The position numbers and the translations under genes are program-made. Shown piece after piece: positions 17,649 through 26,253 of a DNA stretch of 64,000 nt. The stretch spans positions 83,192-147,191 of the forward strand of contig CALUIN010000002.1 in NCBI GenBank assembly GCA_944320745.1, read 5' to 3'. Source of the stretch: an uncultured Alloprevotella sp. GTDB lineage: Bacteria > Bacteroidota > Bacteroidia > Bacteroidales > Bacteroidaceae. The notes beneath the pieces were generated by a model that was not told the DNA's origin, made no database searches, and saw only the letters and a program-made list of their open reading frames with translations. Numbering within the stretch: position 1 is the stretch's first letter; every line of letters starts with the position of its first letter.

Positions 17649-17816
17649 CCGCAGAGCCTGTTCCCGCGTGGGCAGGGCTACGGCGCGTTCCGACGGGGCC
17701 TATTCCCGTGCTGACGGGGCTAAGGCCAGTTCCGACGGGGCTAAGGCCAGTTCCGACGGGGCTAAGGCCAGTTCCGACGGGGCTAAGGCTTGTTTCTATG
17801 AGGCCTGTTCCCGTGC
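17649..17816. repeat. 21-nt modular repeat, locus 3 (8 tandem units)
   Basis: Eight head-to-tail units of exactly 21 nt (168 nt) starting 9 bp after the MBOAT stop. Units 17733-17753 and 17754-17774 are identical (CGACGGGGCTAAGGCC then AGTTC) and 17712-17732 differs by one base. Outer units are degenerate. Translated on either strand, the array gives spurious heptapeptide repeats (GAKASSD or TGLSPVG). The 306-bp gap 17641-17946 contains this array and the hairpin at 17863-17903. Confidence 0.92.
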
Positions 17817-17862
17817 TGGCGAAGTCCGGGCTTGTCCGCAGAATCCGGGGAGCAGAACAAGG

Positions 17863-17903
17863 CGACCGCGGCGCGACTTCCATCGGAAGCCGCGCCGCGG
17901 TCG
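17863..17903. terminator. Strong hairpin between convergent MBOAT and DPP-IV genes
   Basis: 19-bp arms with one mismatch (CGACCGCGGCGCG at the left, CGCGCCGCGGTCG at the right) and a 3-nt loop. Lies between two converging genes; T content after it is modest on the minus side (TTGTTCT). Probable bidirectional terminator. Confidence 0.6.
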
Positions 17904-17946
17904 TTATATCCCGGTCCGTGAAGCTCGGGCTGGGAGGAGCTTTCTC

Positions 17947-20151
17947 TTACTTCAGGTGCGCGTTGAAGAAGTTGGTCATGCGTGTGAGCAGATGGTAACG
18001 CGTGTTTCCGCCGAAGATGTTGTGGTTGCGGTTCGTGTAGACCTGCATATCAAACTGCTTGTCGGCTTGCACGAGAGCCTCGCTCATTTCTGTGGCGTTG
18101 CGGAAGTGCACGTTGTCATCGGCGGTGCCGTGGATGAGCAGTAGGCTACCGCTGAGCTGCGTAGCGCGCTGAATGGGGTTGATGGCATAGCCGGACCCGT
18201 TTTCCTGTGGCGTGCGCATGTAGCGCTCGGTGTAGACGGTGTCGTAGTATTTCCAGTTGCTCGGGGCTGCTACGGCAACGCCAGCCTTGAATGCGGGCCG
18301 TCCCTCGCTCATGGACATGAGCGTGTTGAATCCGCCGAAACTCCATCCCCAGATGGCGATGTTGTCCTTGTCTACGTAGGGTAGCGAGCCGAGGTAGAGT
18401 GCGGTCTCTACCTGGTCCTTCGATTCGAGTTCGCCCAGGCGCTGGTACGTGCATTTCTCGAAGTCTTCGCCACGGCCGCCGGTCCCGCGGCCGTCGACGC
18501 ATACGCAGACGTAGCCCTGCTGCGCCCAATAGCTTTCCAGAATGCCGCCGCCGTAGAATCCGAGGTTCCACGAGTCGGTCACTTCTTGCGAGCCGGGGCC
18601 GCTGTACTGATACATGATGACGGGATACTTGCGGCTGGCGTCGAAATCGCGCGGCTTCACCATCCATCCGTTCAGCTCGACGCCTTCCGAGGTCTTGAAG
18701 GTAAAGAACTCCTTGCTGCCGAGCAACGGGCTTACCTTGTCCTTGAGGCGCTGGTTGTCCAGCATCGTGGTGAGTAGTTTTCCGTTATTGTCGCGTAGCG
18801 TTGTGACGGGCGGCTGCTGGGCCGAGCTGTACACGTTCATGAAGAATTTCATCGACTTGGAGAAGGTCGCGCTGTTCGTGCCGCTCTCGGTGGAGAGTTT
18901 CTTGGCCTTTCCGTTCTTGTCCGTGACGTAGACAGCCTGCTTGAGCGGGCTTTCCTGGTGGCTGGCATAGTAGAATTTGCCGGAGGCGGGGTCGTAGCCG
19001 TAGAAGGCGGTCACGTCGAAGTTGCCGCTGGTCACCTGCTTCTCCAGTTGTCCGCCGAGTGTGTACCAGTACAGGTGCTGGTAGCCGGAGCGGTCGGAGA
19101 GGAGGGAGAAGTGGCCGTCGTAGAACTTCATGCCCGTGTAGGCGGCTTCGCGGATATACTTCTCGTTCGTTTCGCGCAGGGCGAGCTTGCAGACAGTAGA
19201 GCGCGGGTTGGCCATATATACGTCCATCTGGTTTTGGTGACGGTTCAGCGTGATGACCGCCAGCTTCTCGGGGTCGCTCGTAAACTTGATGCGGGGGATG
19301 TAGCTGCTGCTGTCGACGGGGAGTTGCAGCGTGCGCGTCACGCGGCTTTTGATGTCGAACGTCAATACGCTGACGGTGGAGTTGCGGGCGCCTGCTACGG
19401 GGTATTTATAGGCGTATTCGCCGGGATACTCGTCGAAGGCGGAGATTGTCGGGGCCATGCCCTTGTAGAGCTGCATTTTGTAGACGGGCACCTTGCTCTC
19501 GTCGTAACGGATCCAGGCCAGCATCTTGGAGTCGGCGGAGAAGTCGAAGGAGCGGTTGGTGGAGAACTCCTCTTCGTTCACCCAGTCGGGGATGCCGTTA
19601 ATGATTTCGTTGCGGCGGCCGTCCTTCGTGACCTGGCTCTCGGCATTCCCGAAGAGGAGCTTTACGAGGAAGAGGTTGTTGTCCCGGACGAAGGCGATGA
19701 GATTGCCGTCCGGCGAGAAGAGGGGCGCCTGCTGCGGGCCGCCTTCACTCAGCGGCTCGAACTTGTTGTTCTTCACGCTGAAAATGTAATAGACGGCGGT
19801 GAAGGAGCGTCTGTAGATGGACTTCGTTTCCGTCTGGATGAGGATGCGGGACTCGTCGGGCGACATGATGTATCCGTCAATGTGGTTCAAGCGCTTAGGC
19901 CCCTCGGCCGTGGCCACGTCGAAGAGGGTGCCGAGCTCCTTGCCCGTCTTGAAGGAGCGGCGGATGATGCGCTTGCGGTCCGGCGAGAGTTGCGTGTAAG
20001 TCTCTCCGTCGTTCATCGGATTTACGCCGTAGACGTACTCCGGCGAGTAGGCCCCGTCGGTGATGTCCTTCAGTTTGATGGGGCCGTCTTGTGCCGCGGC
20101 GCTGCTTAGGCAGAGCAGCAGGCCGGCGGCGAATAGCAAGATTTTTTTCAT
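17947..20151 (-). CDS. Prolyl oligopeptidase-family peptidase, dipeptidyl peptidase IV type (S9B)
   Basis: 734 residues with a signal peptide (MKKILLFAAGLLLCLSSAAAQ). An eight-bladed propeller domain (about 30-480) is followed by an alpha/beta hydrolase domain. Catalytic triad: Ser604 in GWSFGGFN, Asp678 in GTADDNVHF and His710 in NRNHNIFGG. It removes X-Pro dipeptides (or tripeptides) from N-termini in the periplasm or at the surface, helping peptide scavenging. It has its own -7 element (20248-20255) and is monocistronic. Confidence 0.94.
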   Translation of the reverse strand: MKKILLFAAGLLLCLSSAAAQDGPIKLKDITDGAYSPEYVYGVNPMNDGETYTQLSPDRKRIIRRSFKTGKELGTLFDVATAEGPKRLNHIDGYIMSPDESRILIQTETKSIYRRSFTAVYYIFSVKNNKFEPLSEGGPQQAPLFSPDGNLIAFVRDNNLFLVKLLFGNAESQVTKDGRRNEIINGIPDWVNEEEFSTNRSFDFSADSKMLAWIRYDESKVPVYKMQLYKGMAPTISAFDEYPGEYAYKYPVAGARNSTVSVLTFDIKSRVTRTLQLPVDSSSYIPRIKFTSDPEKLAVITLNRHQNQMDVYMANPRSTVCKLALRETNEKYIREAAYTGMKFYDGHFSLLSDRSGYQHLYWYTLGGQLEKQVTSGNFDVTAFYGYDPASGKFYYASHQESPLKQAVYVTDKNGKAKKLSTESGTNSATFSKSMKFFMNVYSSAQQPPVTTLRDNNGKLLTTMLDNQRLKDKVSPLLGSKEFFTFKTSEGVELNGWMVKPRDFDASRKYPVIMYQYSGPGSQEVTDSWNLGFYGGGILESYWAQQGYVCVCVDGRGTGGRGEDFEKCTYQRLGELESKDQVETALYLGSLPYVDKDNIAIWGWSFGGFNTLMSMSEGRPAFKAGVAVAAPSNWKYYDTVYTERYMRTPQENGSGYAINPIQRATQLSGSLLLIHGTADDNVHFRNATEMSEALVQADKQFDMQVYTNRNHNIFGGNTRYHLLTRMTNFFNAHLK

Positions 20152-20247
20152 AAGTGAAAGTTATGATGATGAATGAAAAATCCGGTGGGCGGGACGGCTT
20201 GCGCGTTGTGCCTGTCCGGCTGCTAGCCGTCCCTGTGGGTTACGGCG

Positions 20248-20255
20248 CAAAGTTA
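20248..20255 (-). promoter_or_regulatory. -7 promoter element for DPP-IV
   Basis: TAACTTTG on the minus strand, about 97 bp before the start codon. No clear -33 box. Confidence 0.5.
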
Positions 20256-20360
20256 AGAAAAAACTGCCGATACGCCGTCATTCTGCGCGCTGTGCGTAGC
20301 TCAGCCGGCGCGCGGCCTGCATTTCTCGGCGCGGCGATAGTTCCCGTGCGGCCACGCAGA

Positions 20361-20399
20361 AAGCCCGCATACGTGCTTCGTAGCAGCGTATGCGGGCTT
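20361..20399 (-). terminator. Hairpin terminator of the DUF4369 lipoprotein gene
   Basis: 13-bp perfect arms (AAGCCCGCATACG and CGTATGCGGGCTT), 13-nt loop, TTT follows on the minus strand. 29 bp after the stop codon. Confidence 0.65.
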
Positions 20400-20427
20400 C
20401 GTTTCGTTCGGCCGCGGCGGACGGGGC

Positions 20428-21138
20428 TCAGCGTTGACGGGTGCTTTGCTCCTCCTGCATTTGGTTGTAGCGTGCCTGGCGGATGTAGCTGTTGACAAAC
20501 GGATCCCGCATGAAACTGGGCGGGGCCTGTTTCACGATGCGGCGTATCTGGTCTGTCATGACGGGCATGGGATACTGTCCGAAGAGCAACATGAACACGC
20601 CCGGGCCGAGCGGGTTCTTGTAATTGTCCATTATGAACTTGTTTTCCAAGTCCTCGATGTCCTGCGCCAGCTGCTTGGCCTTCGGTCCGATGACCCTATG
20701 GATCTCGGTGGGGGAATACCCCTCGTGCATCATGAGGATGCACTTCTGGTCGAGCTCCCATTGCTCGTTCTCTAGGCGGGTCTTTTCCTGGACGAATTGG
20801 TAGAGGCGGTCGTTGAAGGGGCCGCCGCTCACGCGCTGCCCGGCGTGGTCCACTTCGACCCTCAAGTCGCCGCTTTCGAGCACGACGGGCATGACGCTCT
20901 CGTTGCCCATGAAGAGCTGGGCCACGACCACGGAGTCTACGTCGCTGTAGAAGCTGAAGCGGCCGTGGATCACTTCACAGGAATCCATGCATACGGACGT
21001 GACGCCATCCGGCCTTACCCGCAGGTAGAGCATCTGGCCGTCCAAGCTGCCCACCGAGGAGTTTCCTGCGATGTTGCACTGCTCTGCGCACGAGGCCAGG
21101 AGCAGTGTGCACAATAATATACAGATTAGTCCTTTCAT
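20428..21138 (-). CDS. DUF4369-containing lipoprotein
   Basis: 236 residues from MKGLICILLCTLLLASCAEQ, a clear lipoprotein signal (LASC). A short beta-rich N-terminal domain (about 30-100) with SLDGQMLYLR and SGDLRVEVDH matches the DUF4369 domain usually found at the N-terminus of Bacteroidetes TlpA-like thioredoxins, but no thioredoxin domain follows; the rest is helical. Function unknown. ATG 21138 was chosen over 21171, which coincides with the -7 element. Confidence 0.78.
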   Translation of the reverse strand: MKGLICILLCTLLLASCAEQCNIAGNSSVGSLDGQMLYLRVRPDGVTSVCMDSCEVIHGRFSFYSDVDSVVVAQLFMGNESVMPVVLESGDLRVEVDHAGQRVSGGPFNDRLYQFVQEKTRLENEQWELDQKCILMMHEGYSPTEIHRVIGPKAKQLAQDIEDLENKFIMDNYKNPLGPGVFMLLFGQYPMPVMTDQIRRIVKQAPPSFMRDPFVNSYIRQARYNQMQEEQSTRQR

Positions 21139-21168
21139 CACTCGCGATTCCCTTGGTAGAAGTTGGGG

Positions 21169-21176
21169 CAAATATA
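21169..21176 (-). promoter_or_regulatory. -7 promoter element for the DUF4369 gene
   Basis: TATATTTG on the minus strand, 30 bp before ATG 21138. Confidence 0.55.
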
Positions 21177-21279
21177 CAATGTTCTACCGGAAAAGCGAGG
21201 CGTGGAAAAGTTAGAAAGATTGAAATAAGAGTTTTTTATAGGTTAGCCCGGGCGAATGTAAAAATATGCACGCGGATTT

Positions 21280-21681
21280 TTATGCTTCGTTCTTTTTTTG
21301 CCATTCGCCTTCACTTTTTTTCAGGGCGGCGGGGAGGCGGAAGGCCGTGTAGACCTCCAGTACGGCGCCTATGGCCAGCAGCAGCTGCCATTCCGAGCCG
21401 CGGAAGGGGGCTATCTGGTAGAGCGAGGTGAACATGAGCAGTCCTGCCGCCATGAGGGCGGTTGCGCCGAACATCTGCTGGCGGCGCAGACGGCGTACGG
21501 TCACGTTGCGGCCTTCGTAGCGCGCGGCTGCCTGCATGGAGCCGAAGAGGGCGGCGCCCAGGGTGAACACGTAGGGGGCGGCAACCTGTGCCGAGGGGAA
21601 CAGGGGCAGCACCGCGCCGACGAGCAGCAGCAGTCCGCCGGCGTTGTAAAGGATGGTCTGGAGTCTGTTGAGCGGTTTCAT
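21280..21681 (-). CDS. Small four-TM membrane protein, unknown function
   Basis: 133 residues with four hydrophobic segments (about 8-27, 33-50, 70-90 and 95-115) and a basic loop (RNVTVRRLRRQQ). A conserved type of Bacteroidales inner-membrane protein for which I know no function. 33 bp after the DivIC-like gene, so probably in the same transcript and possibly linked to the cell envelope or division. Confidence 0.75.
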   Translation of the reverse strand: MKPLNRLQTILYNAGGLLLLVGAVLPLFPSAQVAAPYVFTLGAALFGSMQAAARYEGRNVTVRRLRRQQMFGATALMAAGLLMFTSLYQIAPFRGSEWQLLLAIGAVLEVYTAFRLPAALKKSEGEWQKKNEA

Positions 21682-21714
21682 GTCTGGGATTTGAGGGTGA
21701 GCCGCCTGGCGGCG

Positions 21715-22068
21715 TCAGGACGCGGAGGATCCGGCCGAGTCGGGGTGTGCGGAGTCGATGATGTAGTACACGTCCTCGTCGGCCGACTTCATCTGGTGAT
21801 CCTCGCGTGCTACGCGCAGTAGCGCGTCGGGGTCGGAGCGCAGCTCGTTGAGCCGGGCGCGGTCGCGGTTGAACATGTCTTCGTACCTCTTGATTTCGGC
21901 CTGAGTCGCCTCGTTCTCGCTCACCAGCTTGCGGTACTGCCAGTAGCTGTTCTCGTCTACGAATCCGGCGAAGACGACGAAGAGGACGATGGTCCAGAAG
22001 TACTTGTGGCGCCACAGGGCCGCGTTGAAGCGGCGCAGTCTGGCCAAGACGGTGGATGGATGTGTCAT
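21715..22068 (-). CDS. Septum formation initiator family protein (FtsB/DivIC-like)
   Basis: 117 residues: short cytoplasmic basic N-terminus, one membrane segment (FWTIVLFVVFAGFVD), then a coiled coil (YRKLVSENEATQAEIKRYEDMF) and LRSDPDALLRVAREDHQMKSADEDVYYI, the typical C-terminal motif of FtsB/DivIC proteins. It would join FtsL and FtsQ in the divisome. The -7 element TAAATTTG (22073-22080) ends only 5 bp before the ATG, so the mRNA may be nearly leaderless. Confidence 0.9.
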   Translation of the reverse strand: MTHPSTVLARLRRFNAALWRHKYFWTIVLFVVFAGFVDENSYWQYRKLVSENEATQAEIKRYEDMFNRDRARLNELRSDPDALLRVAREDHQMKSADEDVYYIIDSAHPDSAGSSAS

Positions 22069-22072
22069 GCCG

Positions 22073-22080
22073 CAAATTTA
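22073..22080 (-). promoter_or_regulatory. -7 promoter element for the divIC-like gene
   Basis: TAAATTTG on the minus strand, immediately before the start codon. Confidence 0.6.
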
Positions 22081-22123
22081 CGATTAATATTCCTACGTGC
22101 CAAATTGCCGGGCCGGCGTGCGC

Positions 22124-23389
22124 CTACCAGCCCGTTGCCGCCCAGCCGGCGGCTTCGTACCAGGCAGTCCGGCGGAAGGCCTCGTTCAGGTCGCCCAGGG
22201 GCGTGGCGGCGGCGCGTTGCGTGTAGACGTCCTGCGGGACGAAGCACGACATGCCGCAGTAGCGGTCCAGGTCGACGGTCTGCTGCGCGGAGAAGGAGCC
22301 CGGACCGATGTAGAAGCGGGGCGTGGCCGCCTTGTAGACTATGGCTTCATCGAGCGCGTCGGTCACGGCCTGGCGCGCCGCTTCGGGCAGCACGCGTCCG
22401 GCGGCCTGGAGCATGTCGTAGTTGTGCGGGCGGTAGAAGTAGACGGATGTGTAGGCCTGGTAGTTGAGCACGCCATCCATGTCCGCGGACTGCCGTCCGG
22501 CCATTGCGGAGCCGGGCAGGGCGGCCCGTACCGCTTCGGCCAGGGCCGGAAGGCGGTCCGTCCGCACGGCGGAGATGACGATGCCAAACGAGCCGTAGTC
22601 CGCCGTTTGCGCCGGGTCCGTCACGTCGGCATAGTACGTGGCGGCTATGTCCGCCGGGTCGGCGCTGAAAAGCCCGCTTTGGAGCTGGTGCGTATAGTTG
22701 GAGCCCGCTGCGGGCGTGGCGATAGGCGCCCCGATGATGTAGTCCGCGACGTCGCGCAGTTGCCACGCCACTTCCACGTTCTGCATCAGGCAGGCGTCGA
22801 AGAACAGGTAGTCCAGATGGATGCCTGCCGCGGCTATGGCCCCGGCCATGTCTGCCACGTCCATTTGCGTGCCCTCGTCGCTGCCGGGCGCGTTGTCCCC
22901 GGTGTCAATGCCGAAGGAGAAGGGGCGCGGCGCCACGGCCTGCGCGCGCCGGGTCGGCGGAATCCAGCCGTCGGCGTGCGACCACATCACCAGCCCGTAC
23001 TCGTCGGCGGGATAGTGCGTGCGCGTCCATTCCAGCACGTCGCGCAGCACGGCAGGCGACGTGCTGTTCACGTCGGCCGGCCACGTGCGCACCACGCGCG
23101 GCTCCCCTTCCTGCCGCGTGTAGCGCAGGAGGCGCGGCGCGGCGTCGTCCACGAAGACCAGCAGGCGGTCCGCGTCGGCGATGGCGCCGCGCCCGTCCAG
23201 GATTTCCTGCAGGTCGGCGTCCATGTAGCCCCGGCTGCCCAGGGAGTTCTGGGCGGCCATGTAGACGAGGACCGTGCGCCGTGCCGGCACGCCTTCTGGC
23301 TGGGGCGCGTCCGGCCCGTCGTCGCTGCAGGCCGGCAGCAGGGCGGCCGCCAAGGCCAGCATGGAGGGGAAAAGTCGGCGGAAAACCAT
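22124..23389 (-). CDS. Clostripain-family cysteine peptidase (C11) lipoprotein
   Basis: 421 residues from MVFRRLFPSMLALAAALLPAC, a lipoprotein signal with Cys21. C11 catalytic dyad: His138 in YGLVMWSHADGW and Cys200 in LDYLFFDACLMQ; these and the TVLVYMAAQNSL strand are diagnostic. Members cleave after basic residues and may self-activate; fragipain of B. fragilis is a relative. The gene is alone. The start at 23389 is supported by a -7 element at 23412-23419, which excludes the longer frame starting at 23443. Confidence 0.92.
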   Translation of the reverse strand: MVFRRLFPSMLALAAALLPACSDDGPDAPQPEGVPARRTVLVYMAAQNSLGSRGYMDADLQEILDGRGAIADADRLLVFVDDAAPRLLRYTRQEGEPRVVRTWPADVNSTSPAVLRDVLEWTRTHYPADEYGLVMWSHADGWIPPTRRAQAVAPRPFSFGIDTGDNAPGSDEGTQMDVADMAGAIAAAGIHLDYLFFDACLMQNVEVAWQLRDVADYIIGAPIATPAAGSNYTHQLQSGLFSADPADIAATYYADVTDPAQTADYGSFGIVISAVRTDRLPALAEAVRAALPGSAMAGRQSADMDGVLNYQAYTSVYFYRPHNYDMLQAAGRVLPEAARQAVTDALDEAIVYKAATPRFYIGPGSFSAQQTVDLDRYCGMSCFVPQDVYTQRAAATPLGDLNEAFRRTAWYEAAGWAATGW

Positions 23390-23411
23390 GAGCAGTGATT
23401 GTCTGTGTCCG

Positions 23412-23419
23412 CAAAAGTA
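23412..23419 (-). promoter_or_regulatory. -7 promoter element for the C11 peptidase
   Basis: TACTTTTG on the minus strand, 23 bp before ATG 23389. Confidence 0.55.
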
Positions 23420-23521
23420 CGCAAAAAAGGCCAGTCTATCCATTCCGTCCGCCCATTTCTTGCCCGTGTGGCATTCTTTTCGTTATTTTGTACCCCGATT
23501 TTGAAACAAGACATGACAGCA

Positions 23522-24079
23522 ATGAAGAGAACCCTCATCCTAACGGCCGGCGCGCTGGCCCTCCTGCTGACGGCCTGTGGCGGCAGCGGGGAAAAGACGC
23601 AGCCGGCGGCCGACAGCGTGACCGTAAGGCAGCCGAGCGGCCCCGTCCCCGCCGAGAACCCCCTGACCCGGGCCACGACAGTCAACTTGGACGGCCATAC
23701 GTTCCATGTCGAGATACGCCGGTTTGTGGACAAGGAACAGCCTACCGTGAAGGACGACCTGGACCAGGAATTTTACGACAACGGCGTCGAGGTGACCGTC
23801 ATGAGCGAAGGCAGCAAGTTCTTCCACCACACCTTCCGCAAGGACGACTTCTCCGGCTTCGTGTCTGCGGCCGAACGTCGCGGCTACGTGTTTCTCGGCA
23901 TGGCCTATGACGACCGCAAGTCCGGCGGCCGCACGCTTTGCCTGGCGGCGCAGCTCGGACAGCCCGGCACGGGCGAGGGGCCGGCTTTCACCATAGAGAT
24001 ACCCTTGGACGGCAGCGCCTTCAGCATCGTGCGCGACACGCAGCAGGAGACGGTGAAGCAGGAGGAGATGGGGGTGTAG
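23522..24079 (+). CDS. DUF4738-like lipoprotein
   Basis: 185 residues from MKRTLILTAGALALLLTACGG, a textbook lipoprotein signal (LTAC). ATG 23513 (MTA before this) is an alternative start. The body shows TVKDDLDQEFYDNGVEVTVM and FFHHTFRKDDF, the pattern I associate with DUF4738 proteins of Bacteroidales. Function unknown. A weak promoter-like TTATTTTG lies about 25 bp upstream. A double hairpin of the 21-nt repeat follows the stop. Confidence 0.75.
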   Translation: MKRTLILTAGALALLLTACGGSGEKTQPAADSVTVRQPSGPVPAENPLTRATTVNLDGHTFHVEIRRFVDKEQPTVKDDLDQEFYDNGVEVTVMSEGSKFFHHTFRKDDFSGFVSAAERRGYVFLGMAYDDRKSGGRTLCLAAQLGQPGTGEGPAFTIEIPLDGSAFSIVRDTQQETVKQEEMGV

Positions 24080-24100
24080 GCCTCCGGCAAGCCGCATACG

Positions 24101-24186
24101 GGAAACGGGGCTTAGGACCGTGCGAAACAGTCCTAAGCCCCGTTTTTACGCGCCTAAGCCCCGTAGCGACGGGCCTTAGGCGTGTG
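24101..24186. repeat. 21-nt modular repeat, locus 4 (two hairpins)
   Basis: First hairpin: AAACGGGGCTTAGGAC (24103-24118) with GTCCTAAGCCCCGTTT (24130-24145) followed by TT, a good terminator for the plus-strand gene. Second hairpin: CGCCTAAGCCCCGT (24151-24164) with ACGGGCCTTAGGCG (24169-24182). Located between two convergent genes. Confidence 0.85.
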
Positions 24187-24195
24187 TCCGCGCCG

Positions 24196-25986
24196 TCAGT
24201 AGTCCACGGCCACGGAGTCTGCCACCATCGAATCGGCGGCCATGCTGTCCGCAGGCGCCTCGGTCATGCTTGCGCTCGTGCCTCCTGCCAGACTGTTCAG
24301 GTCAAGGTTCGAGAGGTCTACGCTCGACACGATGACGGCCAGCTTAGTGCCGTCGAGCGCGGCCACTCCGTAGTTGCCGTTGCTGAAGCGCACCAGCTTG
24401 GCGCTGTCGTTCTCCTTGACCGTGGCGCCCATGCCGGCCAGACGCTGTGAGACGACCTTGAAGAGCTCCTCGCCCTTTCCGTCGAGCTTGCCCGTCATCT
24501 CCAGGTCCAGTCCCAACATGCGGGGCCGCACGTCGTTGTAGGCATAGCCCGTGGTGCGCGGGTAGGAGTAGTAGCTCGTGTTGTAAGTCTCCGTCAGGGC
24601 GCGGGCTATGTAGCCCGGGTAGGCTATGTGCATCTCTCCCTTCAGTTCGCCCAGTTCTTCCGGGAAGGAGAGTTCGTCCGAGTAGGTGTAGTTCTCCGGC
24701 TTGTCGTAGTAACCGTTGTCCGACCGCTGGCAGATCTCGCTGATGACGCTCTGTGCCGTCTGGTTGAAGTCGTAGCCCGCCAGGGAGGTGGAGCTGAGCT
24801 TCATGGCGTCGGCCAGTGCGCCGAGGTCCACGTAGTCGCTCTCTATCCACGTGTCCTCGCTGGAGGCATCAATGTCGTAGAGCTCGGCCTTGAGGTCCTT
24901 GATCAGCTCGCCCTTTTTGTCCACCAGCCCCCAGTAGTTGTCCGAAAGTCTGACGGGGGCGTGGCTGCCGCCCAGGAAGGGCTGCACGCGCTGGAACGTT
25001 TCCTTGCCCACCTGCTCGCCGTCGTAGTTGATGAGCATGTAGTCGTCGTCGCTGTCGTTGCGGGCAAAGAGGAGGCCGTCCGGGCCGAAGCTGAGGCGGT
25101 CGTATTTCGCACGGAGCACCGTCTCGCCCTTGAAGTTCATGAGGCCGTAGTTTTCGCCGTCGGAGTAGATGAAGTGGCCGTCGTGCACTTCGCTGATGCG
25201 CTTGACGCGGCTGTTGGGCATGAGCACCCATTCGCCCTTCTCGTCAAGCAGGCCGTAGACGGTCGAGCCGTCGCGCTCCACGCCGGCGGGCATGACGTCG
25301 TCGTAGAAGGTGCCTTCGATGTTTTCAAACTTGCCGAGGGGAATCTCCGAGATGAGTTCGCCCTTGCGGTTGAACACGGCGAACTTCACCTTCGACTTGT
25401 CTCCGCTGCCGGCGTCCTTGTATTTCTTGTCGACGGCTATGATGCGGCCGTCGTGGCACATAGTGATGTCGCTGAAGGCCGGGCGCAGCACGATGTTGCC
25501 CTTCGTGTCGATGGCGCCGAAATAGCCCTCGGTGGTCTCGAAGATGGCGATGCCTTCCCAAAAGTTCGACACGCGGCGCACAGCCTTGCCGTCCAGCTTG
25601 TCCAAGGCTTTGACCTCCTTGCCGTCGCGGTCGATGAGGACGACGCACTTGCCCTTTTCCACGACGGGGGCAACGTCTTCATAGAACAGGCCGGCCTCCA
25701 GATAGGCAGCCCCCACCTGGACGGGCTTCTCCTCGGTGGTGTAGATTTCCCACAGGCCATCGGTGTTCCTCACCATGAAGCGGCCGTTGACGGCCACGGT
25801 GGGCCGCTCCGTAAACTCGTCGGCAAAGAGCACCTTGCCCTCCGGGCTGATGAGTCCCCAGCGGCCGTCCTCGGACGACTGGAACGGTATGTACTCCACC
25901 AGGTCGAGCGGTGAATTGGGCTTGGAGCCGCAGCCGTAGAGCAGCACGGCGGCAAGCAGTAGCAGTAGTTGACTGATTCTTTTCAT
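24196..25986 (-). CDS. WG-repeat lipoprotein
   Basis: 596 residues with a lipoprotein signal (MKRISQLLLLLAAVLLYGC). Residues 35-370 hold several WG/KWG-type repeats (GRWGLISPEGKVLF, GYFGAIDTKGNIVL, TVYGLLDEKGEWVL, NYGLMNFKGETVL, NYWGLVDKKGELI). A second domain follows, and the C-terminus is a degenerate ADSMA/ADSMV/ADSVA repeat. WG repeats form beta-structures used for binding; the role here is unknown. It is transcribed alone from a -7 element at 26087-26094. Confidence 0.87.
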   Translation of the reverse strand: MKRISQLLLLLAAVLLYGCGSKPNSPLDLVEYIPFQSSEDGRWGLISPEGKVLFADEFTERPTVAVNGRFMVRNTDGLWEIYTTEEKPVQVGAAYLEAGLFYEDVAPVVEKGKCVVLIDRDGKEVKALDKLDGKAVRRVSNFWEGIAIFETTEGYFGAIDTKGNIVLRPAFSDITMCHDGRIIAVDKKYKDAGSGDKSKVKFAVFNRKGELISEIPLGKFENIEGTFYDDVMPAGVERDGSTVYGLLDEKGEWVLMPNSRVKRISEVHDGHFIYSDGENYGLMNFKGETVLRAKYDRLSFGPDGLLFARNDSDDDYMLINYDGEQVGKETFQRVQPFLGGSHAPVRLSDNYWGLVDKKGELIKDLKAELYDIDASSEDTWIESDYVDLGALADAMKLSSTSLAGYDFNQTAQSVISEICQRSDNGYYDKPENYTYSDELSFPEELGELKGEMHIAYPGYIARALTETYNTSYYSYPRTTGYAYNDVRPRMLGLDLEMTGKLDGKGEELFKVVSQRLAGMGATVKENDSAKLVRFSNGNYGVAALDGTKLAVIVSSVDLSNLDLNSLAGGTSASMTEAPADSMAADSMVADSVAVDY

Positions 25987-26086
25987 AGTCAGTATGTTTT
26001 AACAAAGTGAATAAAAAGGCGACAAAGGCACGTCCCCGCCGGCGGGCGGACCGCCGCGAGGTGATGCGGGCGTGGCATTCTCTCCG

Positions 26087-26094
26087 CAAAAATA
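26087..26094 (-). promoter_or_regulatory. -7 promoter element for the WG-repeat lipoprotein
   Basis: TATTTTTG on the minus strand, about 100 bp before the start codon. Confidence 0.5.
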
Positions 26095-26199
26095 ACGAAT
26101 TTCAGAAAATACGGAATAAAAAGTAAAGAAAAATCAACGGAAAGGCTTGCGTCCGGCAGGTTTTCGCCGGAAAATGGCAGGCGGCATTCCGATTTTTCG

Positions 26200-26207
26200 T
26201 AATTTTG
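26200..26207 (+). promoter_or_regulatory. -7 promoter element for manA
   Basis: TAATTTTG, 46 bp before ATG 26254. Confidence 0.55.
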
Positions 26208-26253
26208 CGCGGCTATTCCCGCAAATGATAGCTGTAAGAAGTCTGTTCCTTTT

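Noticed and set aside
17649-17816. CRISPR array
   Set aside because: The tandem units are contiguous with no spacers and no cas genes are near.
17026-17883. Minus-strand ORF of 285 codons with TGLSPVG heptads
   Set aside because: It is antisense to the MBOAT gene and the heptads are the translated 21-nt repeat; no start context or homology.
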